The notes beneath the pieces are model-generated. The model ran no database searches and had not been told where the DNA came from. It was given only the letters and a program-made list of their open reading frames with translations. A DNA stretch of 64,000 bases, from positions 8,553,437 through 8,617,436 of the forward strand of contig NC_071334.1 in assembly GCF_027744825.2 (NCBI RefSeq), read 5' to 3'. This stretch comes from Synchiropus splendidus. Taxonomy: Eukaryota > Chordata > Actinopteri > Syngnathiformes > Callionymidae. Below, one piece after another: positions 34,345 to 46,404 of this stretch. How positions within the stretch are numbered: the first letter of the stretch is position 1; each line of letters starts with the position of its first letter. A program made the position numbers and the translations under genes.

Positions 34345-36350
34345 GGGTACAAAATGTGTGACTAATTCGCCATTTATCGTGAGTTAAATGATCTTTAGTG
34401 CGATTCATTGAGATGAAATTCTTTAATCTAGTGACAGCCATTTAACATCAAAATTATCCAGTGAATTATGTCCAAACACATAAAGTGAGGATGACCACAC
34501 AACTCAGTGTGAAAAATACATCTCTTTTAAATGTTTGTATGTTGTCAGTTTGAAAGTTCAAAGAAATAGAATCACTCTTCAAAGTACAATAAAAACATTT
34601 CAAGGAAAATCTCCAAATGTATTTGTTAATATATTTTGATATTATTGCTGATGTATAGTGGTCTCTCAGACTTTTCTTCTCAGGTATTCCGTCTGATGCC
34701 TCACTCAAAATTGAGGCACGGATGGCTCCACTTTAATCCCGGAAGCGTGGGATAACTTGAGTCCAGCGTGCGCCTGTCGCTCTCCAGTCTCTCTCCCGCC
34801 AGGGCAGCAATTCTGGAGGACTCTTGTGTGGCGTGGTCTTCAGTTACAGAGTGCCAAAATGAAACAAGAGTTTCCTAAGTGCAAGCTGCCTCACTGTGTT
34901 ATGTTTCCAACTGTTTGGAAACGTGACCCAATGAGGCGGAAGCATGGACACCATCGCGTCGTCATTGGAGAAAAGCATCCATCTCCCTCCTGTCATCTAC
35001 GATCTGGTCTTCTCACTTTGCAGCAGATTTCATTTGAATTTCAGTACTTCTCATTCAATCTGTGGTTTGGGTTTTGGGTGAGGGACAACTTTCGCATAAA
35101 ATAGATAAAAAATATTGCTTTTACAATGAATTATGGCTGTCTACAAACACACGCGCTTCAATAAACTCAAGGCTTTTTTGTAACCTGTGACTGAGCGACT
35201 GACTTCCATCAGAAAAACGCCTGCAGATCCACTAATGAACATGCGATTCTGACACTGAATTTGACTTAGTTAGAGAAATCAAAGACCGAAGGTTGATCAG
35301 AAAATGAAAAGGAGTCTCAAAAATGGAACAACACCCCGCTGAGACTCTCGCTGGCTGTGGTTGACATTCAATCTTGATTTGGAGAAAGATGAGTCTTCCA
35401 TCTCTCTCAGGTTCCTTTTCTCCCTGTGGCTCAGCACCCTGGGGTGAAGCTGTGCCTCCACCTGTGACTTAAAGGCAAGTAATATGCAGAAACACCCTCT
35501 CGCCGTCTTCCCTCCCTGTGCTTTCCTGTACTTTATCAGCTCATTAGACAGGAGCCCCTGGTGTATTCTTGTAGGTAACAGGTTGAATGCCGTCACTTTG
35601 CTTTGCTCCTGCTCTTCACAGGTGATATGGATCTGTCAGCCTGCAGCACACCAGTTCATGATATGTACTGTATATTATGGACCTGCGTTACTCTTTCTGT
35701 TCGCTGCTCCGGACACAAAACATCCTGGAAATCTCCCAGTAAAAATTATTTCACTTAAACTTTCCCTGAAATGACCATGACCAAATGAAAACCATGAATG
35801 GAGTTGAACCGCCAACAAGTTATAGCAAATCGTTTTTTGGATATGAAGTTCAACGACATGTAGTTGTACTTTTAGTCCTCTGTATGCGTGTGTGCACTGT
35901 TAAAACTGCATTTTCAAGTCCTGTCTTGCCTCATGCTCGACTTGTCGGCATTTTAGTGTACCCTAGTGGCTACCTCCAGCTTTTTCAAAAATGCATGAAA
36001 ATTGATTGTTTTAATTTGGTTTCTGATGGGCAAACATGAGACCACCATTCTTAACTTCAAATGCTGTCAAAAATGTGTATAATAAATATTAAATTTTAAC
36101 ATTTCCGTCAGCTTGCGACACACATTTCAGTGATGCCCACTGCCAAGATGGCTGCTGTAGACGAACCGGCGAGTGTGTCGTGGACCCCAATGAGGAACCC
36201 AATGACAAATACTTTATGTTGAGCCTTCAGTTGCTCCAGGTAACTTTCGAGGTACCTGGGTGGACATTTCATGTTCAACTTGTGCTTGCTTGGTTTTACT
36301 CCCCGACACTTTGCTTCCCTCATCCGTCAATTCAAATTTCACAGCTTTGT
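34345..36350. other. No gene seen
   Basis: AT-rich to mixed unique sequence. The 115-codon frame at 34757-35104 has no domain. No repeat ends recognised. Confidence 0.5.
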
Positions 36351-36354
36351 CCAT

Positions 36355-36355
<1 letters not shown>

Positions 36356-36448
<93 letters not shown>
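36356..36448. repeat. A(38)(TA)n compound tract
   Basis: About 38 consecutive A followed directly by about 27 TA units. It creates artificial Lys-then-Ile/Tyr reading frames in several frames, which should be ignored. Confidence 0.97.
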
Positions 36449-36449
<1 letters not shown>

Positions 36450-36450
<1 letters not shown>

Positions 36451-37730
36451 CCATGACTCATTGGCAATGTAAAACATTTTTAATATACTGACAGAATTAG
36501 AGGTCATGCTATCTGAAGATGAGTGAACAGATTTATCCCACTGAACATGCCTGAAAGTCATCCTTATTTATTAGTGCTGCAAAGTGCTGCTTCTCAAATG
36601 GAACAAAAATAATAAGTGTGCATGTGACTGTTAAAGGACACCTGCTCTTGAACGCCTGCTGAGGGTGTTTTCTCAGCGGTTGGTGGAAGATCAGGGCTGA
36701 AAAGCGAGCGGCAGCCCAGCAGGGGACCACAGGTGGAAAGTGCCAACATAAAGGGCCTTTACAGTGTCTTTCAAGAGGCTTATTCAGAACCTACATAGGC
36801 AAGAGTTGGAATTTCAGTTGGGCTTTTGATGTACCTCTGATCCATAACATACATTGAAGATTTGTGGAAACAGCATGTACATGTGAAGAAGCCCAAAGTT
36901 CCTGTCTTTCTGATGTTTGGTGTGATATTCATTCTTTCTCTATCTGAGGGCAGACAAGAAAAAAAGAAAAGAAAATTGCTTGGAAGTCTGTCTGGAGACG
37001 CCAAAAATAAAGAAAATAGTCTTTAACACTGGCACAAGGATAGACTTTATGTCACAACAAACTGTCAAGGTCTGAAACTAAGCAGTAAGAGCACAGAGTT
37101 GAACACAGGCAAAGAAAATACATATTTATTATGGCTTCTTCCCTGACACTGTCTTAATAGGCAGAAGCGACAACAACAGAGAACCACTGTCTGGACAGAA
37201 AATCCAGATATAGATACCTTTGAAAATCACATTTAAAACAAAGCTGGCTGCTTCAGGCTTTTATCGAATACATATATATATATATTAAAAACAAAAACAC
37301 CTCATATTGAATATTAATATATAGAGTTCAGACGCATGCACCAACATCTGCTGTGGCAGGTGGAATTTCCTCTGTTGCTGCAGGAAGTGAGCCTCCGTTT
37401 ACACGGCTCAACCTCATGAAACTGGATTTACAACGTGAATGATAAACTCTGCAGGCACAAGTCGGGCGGCATCATCGTGGGAAGAATCAGTATTCCCCAC
37501 ACTGGACCCTGTTTTCAAAAAAATGTTGAATTTGCAATGTGAGTGCATGGAGCAATGTGCGTGGAGGGGAGAAAGAAAACCAAAACATTTTACATCCATA
37601 TTCTATTCCAGGCGGTGGTGTGAATCACAGGACACATCGATGGTCGGGGGACGTACTGAAGCTCTCTTCACTGAGTTGCACTGGATGTCATTGGCTTTTT
37701 ATAACCCCTTACGTGACTCTCCCCGTGTCA
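36450..37730. other. No gene seen
   Basis: Unique sequence with a small TA run at 37271-37286 and A-rich patches. No coding signal. Confidence 0.5.
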
Positions 37731-37734
37731 CGGA

Positions 37735-37950
37735 CTAAACTACTTACTACATGTACATGTAGAATGGACCACCATCCCATGGCTTACCTAACTCCATCTC
37801 TGCCTTTTCTTTTTCCTAATGTGTTTTGCTTCCAATGCGTCAGCATGCAACGCCGGACGCTGCCTTTGTCGTCAGTATAGGACGCAATAGGCAACGTTCC
37901 CAATATATTACGCCATGGGAGTGAGGATGTGTTGCCCTCTAAATCAGATG
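37735..37950 (+). repeat. Family D interspersed repeat, copy 1
   Basis: CAGCATGCAACGCC, GTCGTCAGTATAGGACGC, CAATATATTACGCC and GTGAGGATGTGTTGCCCTCT align in order with 47396-47640. The class is unknown. The minus-strand frame of 135 codons over it is not a gene. Confidence 0.6.
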
Positions 37951-37977
37951 CAGAGTTTGGGGACAAAGTGAGCTCAC

Positions 37978-38112
37978 TCCCAGTGTCCTTATTTCTGGGG
38001 CTCGGTAGGTGACACACTTGGTTTAGAAATGTGATGTGAGGGTTCCATGCAGAAAGCCAGTAGTTAAAGAGCAGAGAGTGCCATCTAGTGCGCCCTGAAA
38101 ATAAGGATGTTA
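37978..38112 (+). mobile_element. Family A MITE, copy 14 (ends lost)
   Basis: CAGTGTCCTTATTTCTGGGG, GGTTTAGAAATGTGATGTGA, then GAGAGTGCCATCTAGTGCGCC and GAAAATAAGGATGT. Terminal arms are missing on both sides. The right core reads GCACTAGATGGCAC on the minus strand, one mismatch. Confidence 0.8.
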
Positions 38113-38114
38113 AA

Positions 38115-39965
38115 CTGCAGTGTCCAATGTTGAGGCTGAAGTCTACTTTCCACGTTGGATGTTGACACATGTAGCCATAGCATTCCACCAAAAAATAGTG
38201 TTTCGGGGCTGATCGTGAGCTCTGATAGTTCTAATATGTTACTTTTTTTCCACCGTCTGATGATAGCTATGGCATCAGGGAAGCTGGAGAAGGGGAAACC
38301 AAAAAGTGAGTGGGCAGAAAGTCCACTTGACCGTAGTGAATATATAACACCTCAGGAGAGGGAATGTGCTCCGTTTTTGCCTCAACCTTGTAATGTCAAC
38401 AGTAAAGAAGCTCAGTGTGATGGAGGTGAGTGATGACATGCAACTGCAACTGTCCATCGATGCTGACTGGTAAGTTTTGTGGGAAAACTTATATAGAGCT
38501 TCATACGTCATTTATGATGTGATATTTTTCAGCTTTTCTTTTTGTTGGTTTTGATGGCATCGTTGTGAGGGAAGTTAGAACTAATGATCACCGCTGAGTC
38601 CAAGTGAGTAACCTGAGTGACCTTGCCTCGGACAAAGTAAAAAAAAAAAACTGAAAAAAAAACAGAAAAAGTTCAGTTAAATATTATTCCATCTCGGTAT
38701 CGCGGATGCACAGCAGGTCAAATGCAAATGTTCAACTGAAAATATAACTCCACAGTCTGAAATTACAGTCTCGTGGTCAGATAAAGGACAGGCATCTTTA
38801 AGTTCCGCCAAGGTCGATGCTGATAATGCGAGACTCACTCTGCTATTCCAAAATGAGAGAATCACCCACAGCTGACGGTGAATTCCAATTGACTTCTTTC
38901 TCTCAGCTCATCAGTATGTAAATAATGGGTTGGAATTAAGCAAAGCAATTGTTTGTGGATGTTTCCTGCCAGCTGTGTGTCCTCTGACTGAACTTCATCC
39001 TGATTCTATAAGTGATGGGACAAAGTAAGAACCAAGAGATAGCAGGTGGAAAGACGCTTCTCAAAGGAGAGTAAAACATGATGGATTTCAGTTGTTGGCT
39101 CATGATCCTCACCAGTTTTTAGCCTGTAACTGGTATAACTGGTTAGCTTCAAGTGTGTTCTGGGTCTTGCTATATTTATTATTTGAGTGAAGGCTGAGGA
39201 GAGGGAACACCTGCCTGAGGGCGGGCCACAGTCCACTGACTTTAGAAGGACGAAGACCACCACAAAATCATTATTTGTATACTACTTTGAACAACTCTGG
39301 TGGTGTGATATCCCGATGATGCGTGAAGAGAGTTGTGATTACTCTGTCCCCCACCAGCTGTGTGTGCCAGCCTCTGTTCAGATAGGAAGAACCAAACAAA
39401 GCCAGAACAAGACACAGTCAGCCACAGAATCAGGACATGGTACAGTAGTCACTTCAGACAGTTCCCACCTTTTTGAGTTGAATCACTGGTGGAAGTGCCC
39501 ATGTGATAGCGAACTCTCTGCTCTACGTCTAAATGGACTGAAAACATTCTCCTCAGCTTTGGCTGTTTTTCAACTAACATTTCATGAATGTTTGGGTGAT
39601 GACAACACCACAATGTGGCAGACTGAAAAATGTTCCTCGAGAAAGAACGTTTTGACATTTGGGCTAATCTTGGTTATGTACATTTATTTTTTCTTCTGTA
39701 ATTGATCAAAAATATTGCTGTAAAATCCAAGCTCTAATTCAAATATAAACTGAAATATACTCAGTGAAGCAAAGATGAGGAGTTTGATAATATAAGGCTG
39801 AATTTTCAGCTAGAAACGTGCATCTCTCTCCTCACGCCTGTTATTTACTGCCGTATAGCCGGCAGCTTGACACGTGAGCTGCCCGCGTGTGGAACACATG
39901 ACTGGTGTGTTCCGCACATGATGTCAAGTGGTAATATTTTCCAGACAAAGGCAACAGTAGTAACG
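38115..39965. other. No gene seen
   Basis: The 172-codon frame at 39187-39705 is the longest plus-strand frame away from repeats other than the family C-spanning one. Its composition (Thr/Ser/Cys-rich with a hydrophobic Phe-rich tail) matches nothing I recognise. A-runs lie at 38639 and 38653. Confidence 0.4.
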
Positions 39966-39970
39966 CACAG

Positions 39971-40728
39971 TGATGTTATGTCCGCACTTTGTTTCTTTCT
40001 GTTACTTTTTGTATTTATCTCCGCGTTCTGTCATGTGCTTTTATTTTGGTTACTTCCGGTTATTCCTGTTTCTGTTTTTCCGCCTTCTGTCTAGCTTTAC
40101 AGGCAAACGCAGCTGGCGCTCATCCGCTGATCAAGTCCTTCCAAGGATATATTCCCCGTGATGCCAGCTACGTTTGCTAGATGGTTGCTTCTCGCTCCGC
40201 TTAAGGTAAATCTTTCAAGACTCCTGTGTAATCGCTTTCCTCCCTGAACTTTTCCAGATTCTCCCTGCGCGCTTGAACTCTATTTCAGCCGTATCCATTG
40301 TTCCGCGTCCCTCCTCGCTCCACTTTCGTTTTCTCTCCCGGTTTCAATCCAGTCCGCGTTGTGAGCTGTTATTTAAAGTCTCACTTTTTAGTTATATATC
40401 TCCGTCAAGTTTAACCCTCGCGTGCGTGTGTGTAATCACCACCACCGAGCGCTTTCAGTTTGTCGCCACCGCGTAGAGCTTAACTCCCAGTGTGCTTTTC
40501 TGTTCTCCCAGTTTAGAGTAGGTCGTTGATTTCTTAATCCGCATCTCTTTTGTTTTGCAGATTTTCGACCCATTCCTTGTGTGTTCATCCCAGTCCGCCC
40601 TTAGTTATATTTATTGTTTGTCTGTCGATATATAAATTTTGATTAAGTCTTTGTAACTTAATCCCGTCTCTCGTGCCTTCTGTCGGCCAACACTCCCTGC
40701 ACTTGGGTCCATAATCCAGAATTATGTC
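39971..40728 (+). repeat. Family B LTR-like repeat, copy 3
   Basis: Starts near TTATGTCCGCACTTTG, runs through GCTTTTATTTTGG, AACGCAGCTGGCGCTCATC, TCCGCGTCCCTCCTCGCTCC and CACTTTTTAGTTATAT, and ends CTGCACTTGGGTCC. It aligns in order with the copy at 43358. Length and TG...CA-like ends suggest a solo LTR, but there is no primer-binding site or internal region to confirm it. Confidence 0.6.
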
Positions 40729-40734
40729 AAGTGA

Positions 40735-40840
40735 CTTAGATAAGTAACTTTAATTGGATTACATTGTCTGAAAAAGTAACGCGTTAGATTACTCTTTACT
40801 GAAAAAGGTTGTGATATAAGTGTAACGCATTGGTGGTCAA
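40735..40840 (+). mobile_element. hAT-like fragment (GTAACGCGTTA type)
   Basis: AAGTAACTTTAATTGG, AAAAAGTAACGCGTTAGATT and GTGTAACGCATT resemble the AAAGTAACGCGTTAC-rich terminal regions of widespread fish hAT elements. It abuts the end of family B copy 3, so it may be a nested insertion. Confidence 0.4.
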
Positions 40841-40844
40841 TTGC

Positions 40845-41940
40845 CTCTTTGGCAATTGGCTCTTAAATGCCTCTGTGTTTCAATTTCTACTGACATTCGC
40901 TGTGACCATTTTCAGATTTGAACTTCTATACATTGTTTAGGGCACAGTTGATATGGTAGCGTTCATAAAAGCCTTCGTGCCAGGAAGTTCTTTATGTGCA
41001 GAAATCCTGGCAGGCTTCATTAGAGCGCCATCGATTCTTCAGGTGATGAAGCCTTAGTGACGGAAGACTGCGCCTATTGCAAAGCCTCTTCACCACTTTC
41101 TCCATACGCAGGCTTATCCGTGACAAGGTCTCAATAGGAGGAAGGAGGAAAACCTCATTTGTCCTCCTTATGATAGAAAAGCTTTACATTTACTGAGAGA
41201 ATGAGCCAAGCTGTGTGAAGAGGCCCCAATGAATGAGTCAATCCTTGATCAGCTCTTCTTGTCTTGAGCTTCCAATGTTTCTTTGGGTTTCAATTAAATC
41301 ACCATGACAACAGAATGAAAAAATAAAAAAGATCCGGAGACTCTGCTGCTGCTAATGAATGGAATCATTTCTATATTCTACCCTCAAGAGTCTCAACCAA
41401 AAGGGTACATTAGTACAAATGGACAAACAGAGGAGCGTATCAAATAATTCCTGTACACAGATCTGACAAAAACAAACATCAAGAGTCGGGTCTTAAAAAC
41501 ATGTCTTGTGAATGTCACAGTGGAGGATGTGTTCAAAGTTCCATACTTGTAGCCATCTATACATAAACCTGCTGTGTCTCTGTGGTGCAGTCGTGGTTGG
41601 TTCTGTCTTTAATCCAGACCACCATCTGGAGGCTGGCGCATGGGCTTGGTGACATCCATGACTTCTGCAGTAGTGCACTGTTGAAGGAACACGTGCCGAC
41701 GCCATGGCACTTCACATCAAAGCAACGGCTGTAGTATCACATTCGTAATGTCGACAAGAGTATCAAGACAAGACCTGATGAATATTCATCTCTTATTACA
41801 GCCATTTATTTATTGGGTTTGCGTGGGCATTAAACCTGTTCAACGTAATGTGTCACATCATGATGTTGGTGTGTTAGGTTTTGAATATATGTCTTGGAGA
41901 GAAACCCAAGTGACTGTAATATAATTTTAAAGCACCTACA
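40845..41940. other. No gene seen
   Basis: Unique sequence, short frames only. TTAGAGCGCCATCGATTC near 41020-41037 echoes a family A core without arms. Confidence 0.5.
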
Positions 41941-41946
41941 TTTGAC

Positions 41947-42159
41947 TAGCGATGAGAAAATGAGCAGTAACACGACTGCAGGATTTGTCAAACAGTGAGG
42001 TCATTTTCAGAGGCCACTAGATGGCGCTCTTGGTTTAGAAATGATGTGAGGTTTCATTGAATTAGTTGTTCAAGTCCCAACATTTATAGCAGACGGTGCC
42101 ATCTAGTGGCCTCTGAAAATCAGCACACTGTTTCATGAAGCCTCATCAATCCATCACCA
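41947..42159 (+). mobile_element. Family A MITE, copy 15 (best paired cores)
   Basis: GGTTTAGAAATGATGTGAGG and TTCATTGAATTAGTTGTTCA sit between two intact cores: CCACTAGATGGCGC at 42014-42027 on the plus strand and CCACTAGATGGCAC at 42096-42109 on the minus strand. Both fit the CTCF consensus at all 14 positions. The right arm CACTGTTTCATGAAGCCTC is intact; the left terminal arm is degraded. Confidence 0.92.
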
Positions 42160-42389
42160 ATATTAACCAGCGCATCGCCCAATAACCACTGAGACTTCTT
42201 GCAACACTGAGCATTGAAAAATAATATTGTAATATTATTATTATTATTATATAAAAAAATATATTTATGTATATATTCTTATTTTTAATACATTCTAGTT
42301 TTCTACCTCAATACAAAAATGTTTCAGCCAATATTCTGTTTGCATGGTGCCACCATGAAGCGAACTTGAAAGACGAACATTGGAACATT

Positions 42390-42490
42390 GACTTATGACC
42401 TGCTCGACTTACGTCCACCCGTATTTACGACCACAGCCACAGCCTGACTTGCGACCGGTTGGTCGGAACCGATCCTGGTCGTAAGTCGAA
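42390..42490. repeat. ACTTACGACC-rich repeat, copy 2
   Basis: GACTTATGACCTGCTCGACT, ACGTCCACCCGTATTTACGA and GGTTGGTCGGAACCGATCC match 23440-23715. It ends with GGTCGTAAGTCGAA, the inverse of the entry motif, so this copy is a small inverted-repeat unit. The central block present in copy 1 is absent. Confidence 0.65.
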
Positions 42491-42494
42491 CTTA

Positions 42495-43355
42495 TTTGTA
42501 TTGGGTGAAACGTTTTGGAATTGGGGTAGAAAACTAGAATGACATTAAAATAAAAAAAAATAAAAAACAAGAATATATTTCTATATTTTTTTTCAGCCAT
42601 TTCACCCCTCCTTTGTGTGTTTGGAGGACTTGGCATCAACATTGCGTGCAAAAGTCCACTTGATCATATTGTCTTTATATGACACCTTGGTGAGTGCTAT
42701 GCACGAAGGCCATCAAGAACATCACCAATGCTACTGAGAAGGTATGGATGAACCCATGGACCACGCAGTCTCCTCACACACCTGACTGGGTTCCCTGCTG
42801 TCTGAGGACTCCACATCCTTGTCTTACTGAAAACCAAGTTTGGGGTTGAAAATCCATCAGAACCAGATGCTTACTGTCATTATATGAAATGCTCTTACTC
42901 TAATGCTTATGCAAAATGAGCTTTTAAGAAATGAATATACCGACATGTCGGGGGAGAGGCAACACTGTCAGACACTTTTCTTGCAGCTCAACAGATGGTG
43001 AAGTTTTGTGAAAGGTTGTCATACGTCTTTAAGGTCTGTCATTACCAGCCAGATGAAAAGTCAGTGGAAAATATCACAGCAATTCATGTCCTTCATGCAC
43101 ATTTAATAAAGTCAATTTCAATCAGAATACATTGCAGTTGTTCTGCAGTCCTTGTTGCACAGCATATTTGTTTTGAAGGAGAAGGTTACTGAAAGTTTAT
43201 AACCGATACGCTTCCATTTTCAGGTTAAATACACAGTCTTGTTGGTTTTGGGGGCACAAAAGAAACTGAAACACCCATAAGAGTCATCTCACACTGAAAG
43301 CCAGAGTATAAAATCGAAAGCAAAGTAGCGACAGAGCTAGAAATGTACATTGCCA
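42495..43355. other. No gene seen
   Basis: A-rich patch near 42550-42580. Otherwise unique sequence with short frames. Confidence 0.5.
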
Positions 43356-43357
43356 AC

Positions 43358-44093
43358 TGTCATGTCCGCACTTTGTTTCTTTCCATTCATTGTTGCATGT
43401 CTTCTGCGCTCTGTTGTGTGCTTTTATTTTGTTACTCCCGTGTGTTCCTGTTTCCGTTTCCTAGCTCCTCTGCAGCATTATAGGCAACGCAGCTGGCGCT
43501 CATCTGCTCATCAGTCCTTCCATGGATAGATTCCCTCCGACGCCAGCTCCCTTTGCCAGATGGTAGTTTCTCGGGACATTAAAGGTAATCCTCTTTCCAG
43601 ACTTCTGTGTTTTCGCTTTCGTTCCTGACCTTTTCTCAGTTTCCCTCAATTTCCGATTCAGCTGTAACCTTAGTTCCGCGTTCTTCCTCGCTCCACTTTC
43701 GTTTCTCTCCCTGACTCCATTCAGTCCCTGCACAAGCTGTTATCTAAAATCTCACTTTTTAGTTATATCTCCGTCAAGTTTATTCCTCGTGTGCGTGTGT
43801 GTGTATCCACCACCACCGACCACTGTCTGTTTATTGCCACCAGTGTGTTTTCTGTTCTCCCAGTTTTTAGGCTGTAATTTTAATTCGCCTCTCTTGTGTT
43901 TCAGATTCTTCCCCAGTCCCTGCGTGTTGTTCTCGGTCCGCCATTTGGTGCCGGCGTCCTTAGTTATTTGTCATTTGTCTGTGTATTTATTGTTTCATTC
44001 CATCGATTCAATTTTGTAATATAATCCCATATCCTACTGTCGACCAACACTTTCTGCACTTGGGTCCATCCAGCCGGCATCATGACGCTGACA
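43358..44093 (+). repeat. Family B LTR-like repeat, copy 4 (most complete)
   Basis: 736 bp from TGTCATGTCCGCACTTTG to CATGACGCTGACA, so it has TG...CA ends and an outer TGTCA/TGACA inverted repeat, as in many LTRs. Internal landmarks are GGCAACGCAGCTGGCGCTC, GCCAGATGGTAGTTTCTCG, CCACTTTCGTTTCTCTCCC and CTGCACTTGGGTCC. No adjacent retroelement genes and no clear target-site duplication are seen. Confidence 0.65.
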
Positions 44094-44099
44094 GGTGTT

Positions 44100-44640
44100 C
44101 TTAAAGAGTTGCTTGAATACTGATATGGGTGAGTGGGCATAATATTCAAGCTTTAATTGGACACCTGCAAATGAGTGTGAGTTGAACAAGGGCCATTGAA
44201 GGAGTCATTACAGCGAACATGGCTTCTTTTTCATCGTAACAGTGTGGGCTGGCGCCCAGGAATAATCCTTTCACTGCCCTATTGTGCGCTCAGCAAGGCA
44301 AGATGTGGAGTTCATTTGCCGTGAAAATGTATATGGTGCGTCCCTCCCCTGCACACGCAGCAGTGTGGCCTTTCTTCCTCCTGGGGTTTGGGCCGCACCA
44401 CATGTTTTATGGCGCACTAAAGCATTATGCTCTCTCACTCCTTTTGATATGGGATTATCTATTTATTTTCCTGTGCCACCTCTAAAGCCCCACTGAACGA
44501 CTGGGTGCTCCGGGCCTGGAGCGACATGATCTCAGGGGGATATTAAACATATTGCAGGCATTTGTTTCCCACCTCTTAGTGGCTTGGACACCACTGCAAG
44601 CCAATACTCTTCATCCAAAGAGGAGCCCTGACAACAAACG
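44100..44640. promoter_or_regulatory. Candidate conserved non-coding element
   Basis: 540 bp of repeat-free, evenly composed sequence with GTGGGCATAATATTCAAGC, CTTTAATTGGACACC, GAGTCATTACAGCG, GGATTATCTATTTATTTTCC and GGATATTAAACATATTGC. It contrasts with the low-complexity DNA that follows. Two frames of 67-70 codons at 44282-44496 overlap in different frames, which argues against coding. Confidence 0.3.
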
Positions 44641-44644
44641 CTTT

Positions 44645-46265
44645 ATGATTCTCATTGTATTTTCCAACAGCAGCGGGTGGAGCAGAGTGGGAGGCCCATA
44701 CATGGAAATGTCAGATGTTTGTCCAATTTCTGAAATACAAAATATTATGTATATAAATGGGTTTAAAAAAGATTTTGATGTTTTGTTATTATAAATTTTA
44801 AATAATTGTAAATTGAACGTTTTGCATTGCAGGCAACGTCGACTGCAGTGTTAGCATTGTACTTTGTACTGTACTTTATTCAAATTGCTTTTTGTATGGA
44901 AGAGGAAGAGGTGCAAATTTGAAAGCCAGAAATAATGAAAATGTTATTATTATTGTTGTTGTTGTTTTTGTTAATAATAATAACAATAATAAAATATCCT
45001 TTGTGATAAAAAACAATCAGCTTGATACCGATCAACCATTTAATATTCATCTTCCAAATGAATTTGTCATATAGGTGTTGTTCTTTCCATCTTTTCTCAT
45101 TTTACAGGATATACTCAACTTGCAACTTATCTGGCACACATGGCTTCAGGCCCTGTCCATGCAGTGTGTCAGACAGGCCTCTGGTCCGCACGGATCTGGA
45201 GTTTTCGGGCACCATATCCGATACTTTTTGAAACCGGGTCTCAGAGTGGATCAATTTGAAAATGTCGGAACAAGAATTTGAATGTAATTGAACTTCATAC
45301 AGAGCTCTCACTGCTAAAAATGCTCCAACACAAGACAAACACATGTCCCTTGTCGCTCTCTCACGTCATTGTTGATTTGTTGTTTAATATTGAGTAAACC
45401 TTGTCGTTTCTTCTGCATTTCGATTTGTCATGCTGTGAGGCTAAAACACTCAAGCTTCATATCCACAAGCACCTCTTTGTTGACTTTGTATTTGAGGTAT
45501 GTTTCGCTTATAACAAAAAAGAACAAGTTAAATGGCCAATTTGGCAGTTTTCTTTTCTTGTCTGTGTGTATAAATCATTTAAGTCCGACCAACACGAAGC
45601 AGTCCTCCTGGAAGACGGCACTTTTTTTGTTCCACTTGCTTTATTCCCCAAATCTTTCTCTGTCATCTCTAAGTCCCTGACTTTCTCCCTCTTTCAGTCC
45701 TTGCGACAAAAGAGAAATATTGAGTGAGTTATCACAGTTTTGCATAACCGTCCCACCAGTTCCATCATGTTTATTCATTTCACCCTCAAGGGAGAAAGGG
45801 TAGAAAAGGAAGATGATTAAATTCTAATTTGACCTCTATCATATTTTAGCTCAGCCTATTACGATGTCAATCATTTGAACCCAGTCAAGAGTGAGTGTCG
45901 AGTCACGGCGCCGGGACTGGGGGGAAGATTACAGCGTGTTGGGGGGGCCGCACGCTCACTGTAACCAATTGCTTTCATCCAGCCTCATGTACTCTTTTCC
46001 CCTGGAAGGAGAACAGAGCCTGTCTGACCGTTGGAAGTGCCAAGAGAACAGCAGGCATCAAAGAGTGACGGACTTGATGACAGAGAGGGATGATTTCTTT
46101 ACAGGCCTCTGCAACAAGGAAAATCTTATATCTTAATTCAGGAGTGGATCAGAGAGGTTCTATTTATTGCTGCTTGTACTTTTGAAGTTGGCATTGTATC
46201 ACATGTAGTTATCATGGAAGTGGCCCTCACCTGCAGTTCCAACTTTTCTTCCAGTACGACACATT
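44645..46265. other. No gene seen
   Basis: Contains a TTATTATTGTTG/AATAATAACAAT inverted simple repeat near 44943-44992. The overlapping 103- and 108-codon frames at 45369-45727 have no domain. Confidence 0.5.
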
Positions 46266-46273
46266 GGCTGTGT

Positions 46274-46400
46274 ACTAGTCATGGGTCCCGCAAGACCGAT
46301 GGTCACAGAGCAATCCTCGCGTCGGTGCGTGTACCGCTTTAAGACTATCACGTGACCGATGAACGAACTGTGTCGACACGGCAAAAACGCGTCAAATTGT
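46274..46400. mobile_element. Possible hAT-like terminal fragment
   Basis: CTAGTCATGGGTCCCGC resembles the TAGTGATGGG terminus of family A and of other hAT elements. The following TATCACGTGACCGATGAACG could be subterminal. No second end is found. Confidence 0.22.
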
Positions 46401-46404
46401 GTTT

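Noticed and set aside
36180..36561. Open frames rich in Lys then Ile/Tyr
   Set aside because: Translations of the A(n)(TA)n tract, not genes.
38155..38433. Possible exon ending at a GAGGTGAGT donor-like site
   Set aside because: No clear acceptor in phase and no recognisable protein family. Weaker than the block at 47013.
39187..39705. 172-codon plus-strand frame
   Set aside because: No domain, no splice or promoter context, and a Phe-rich tail from T-rich DNA. A protein search would settle it.
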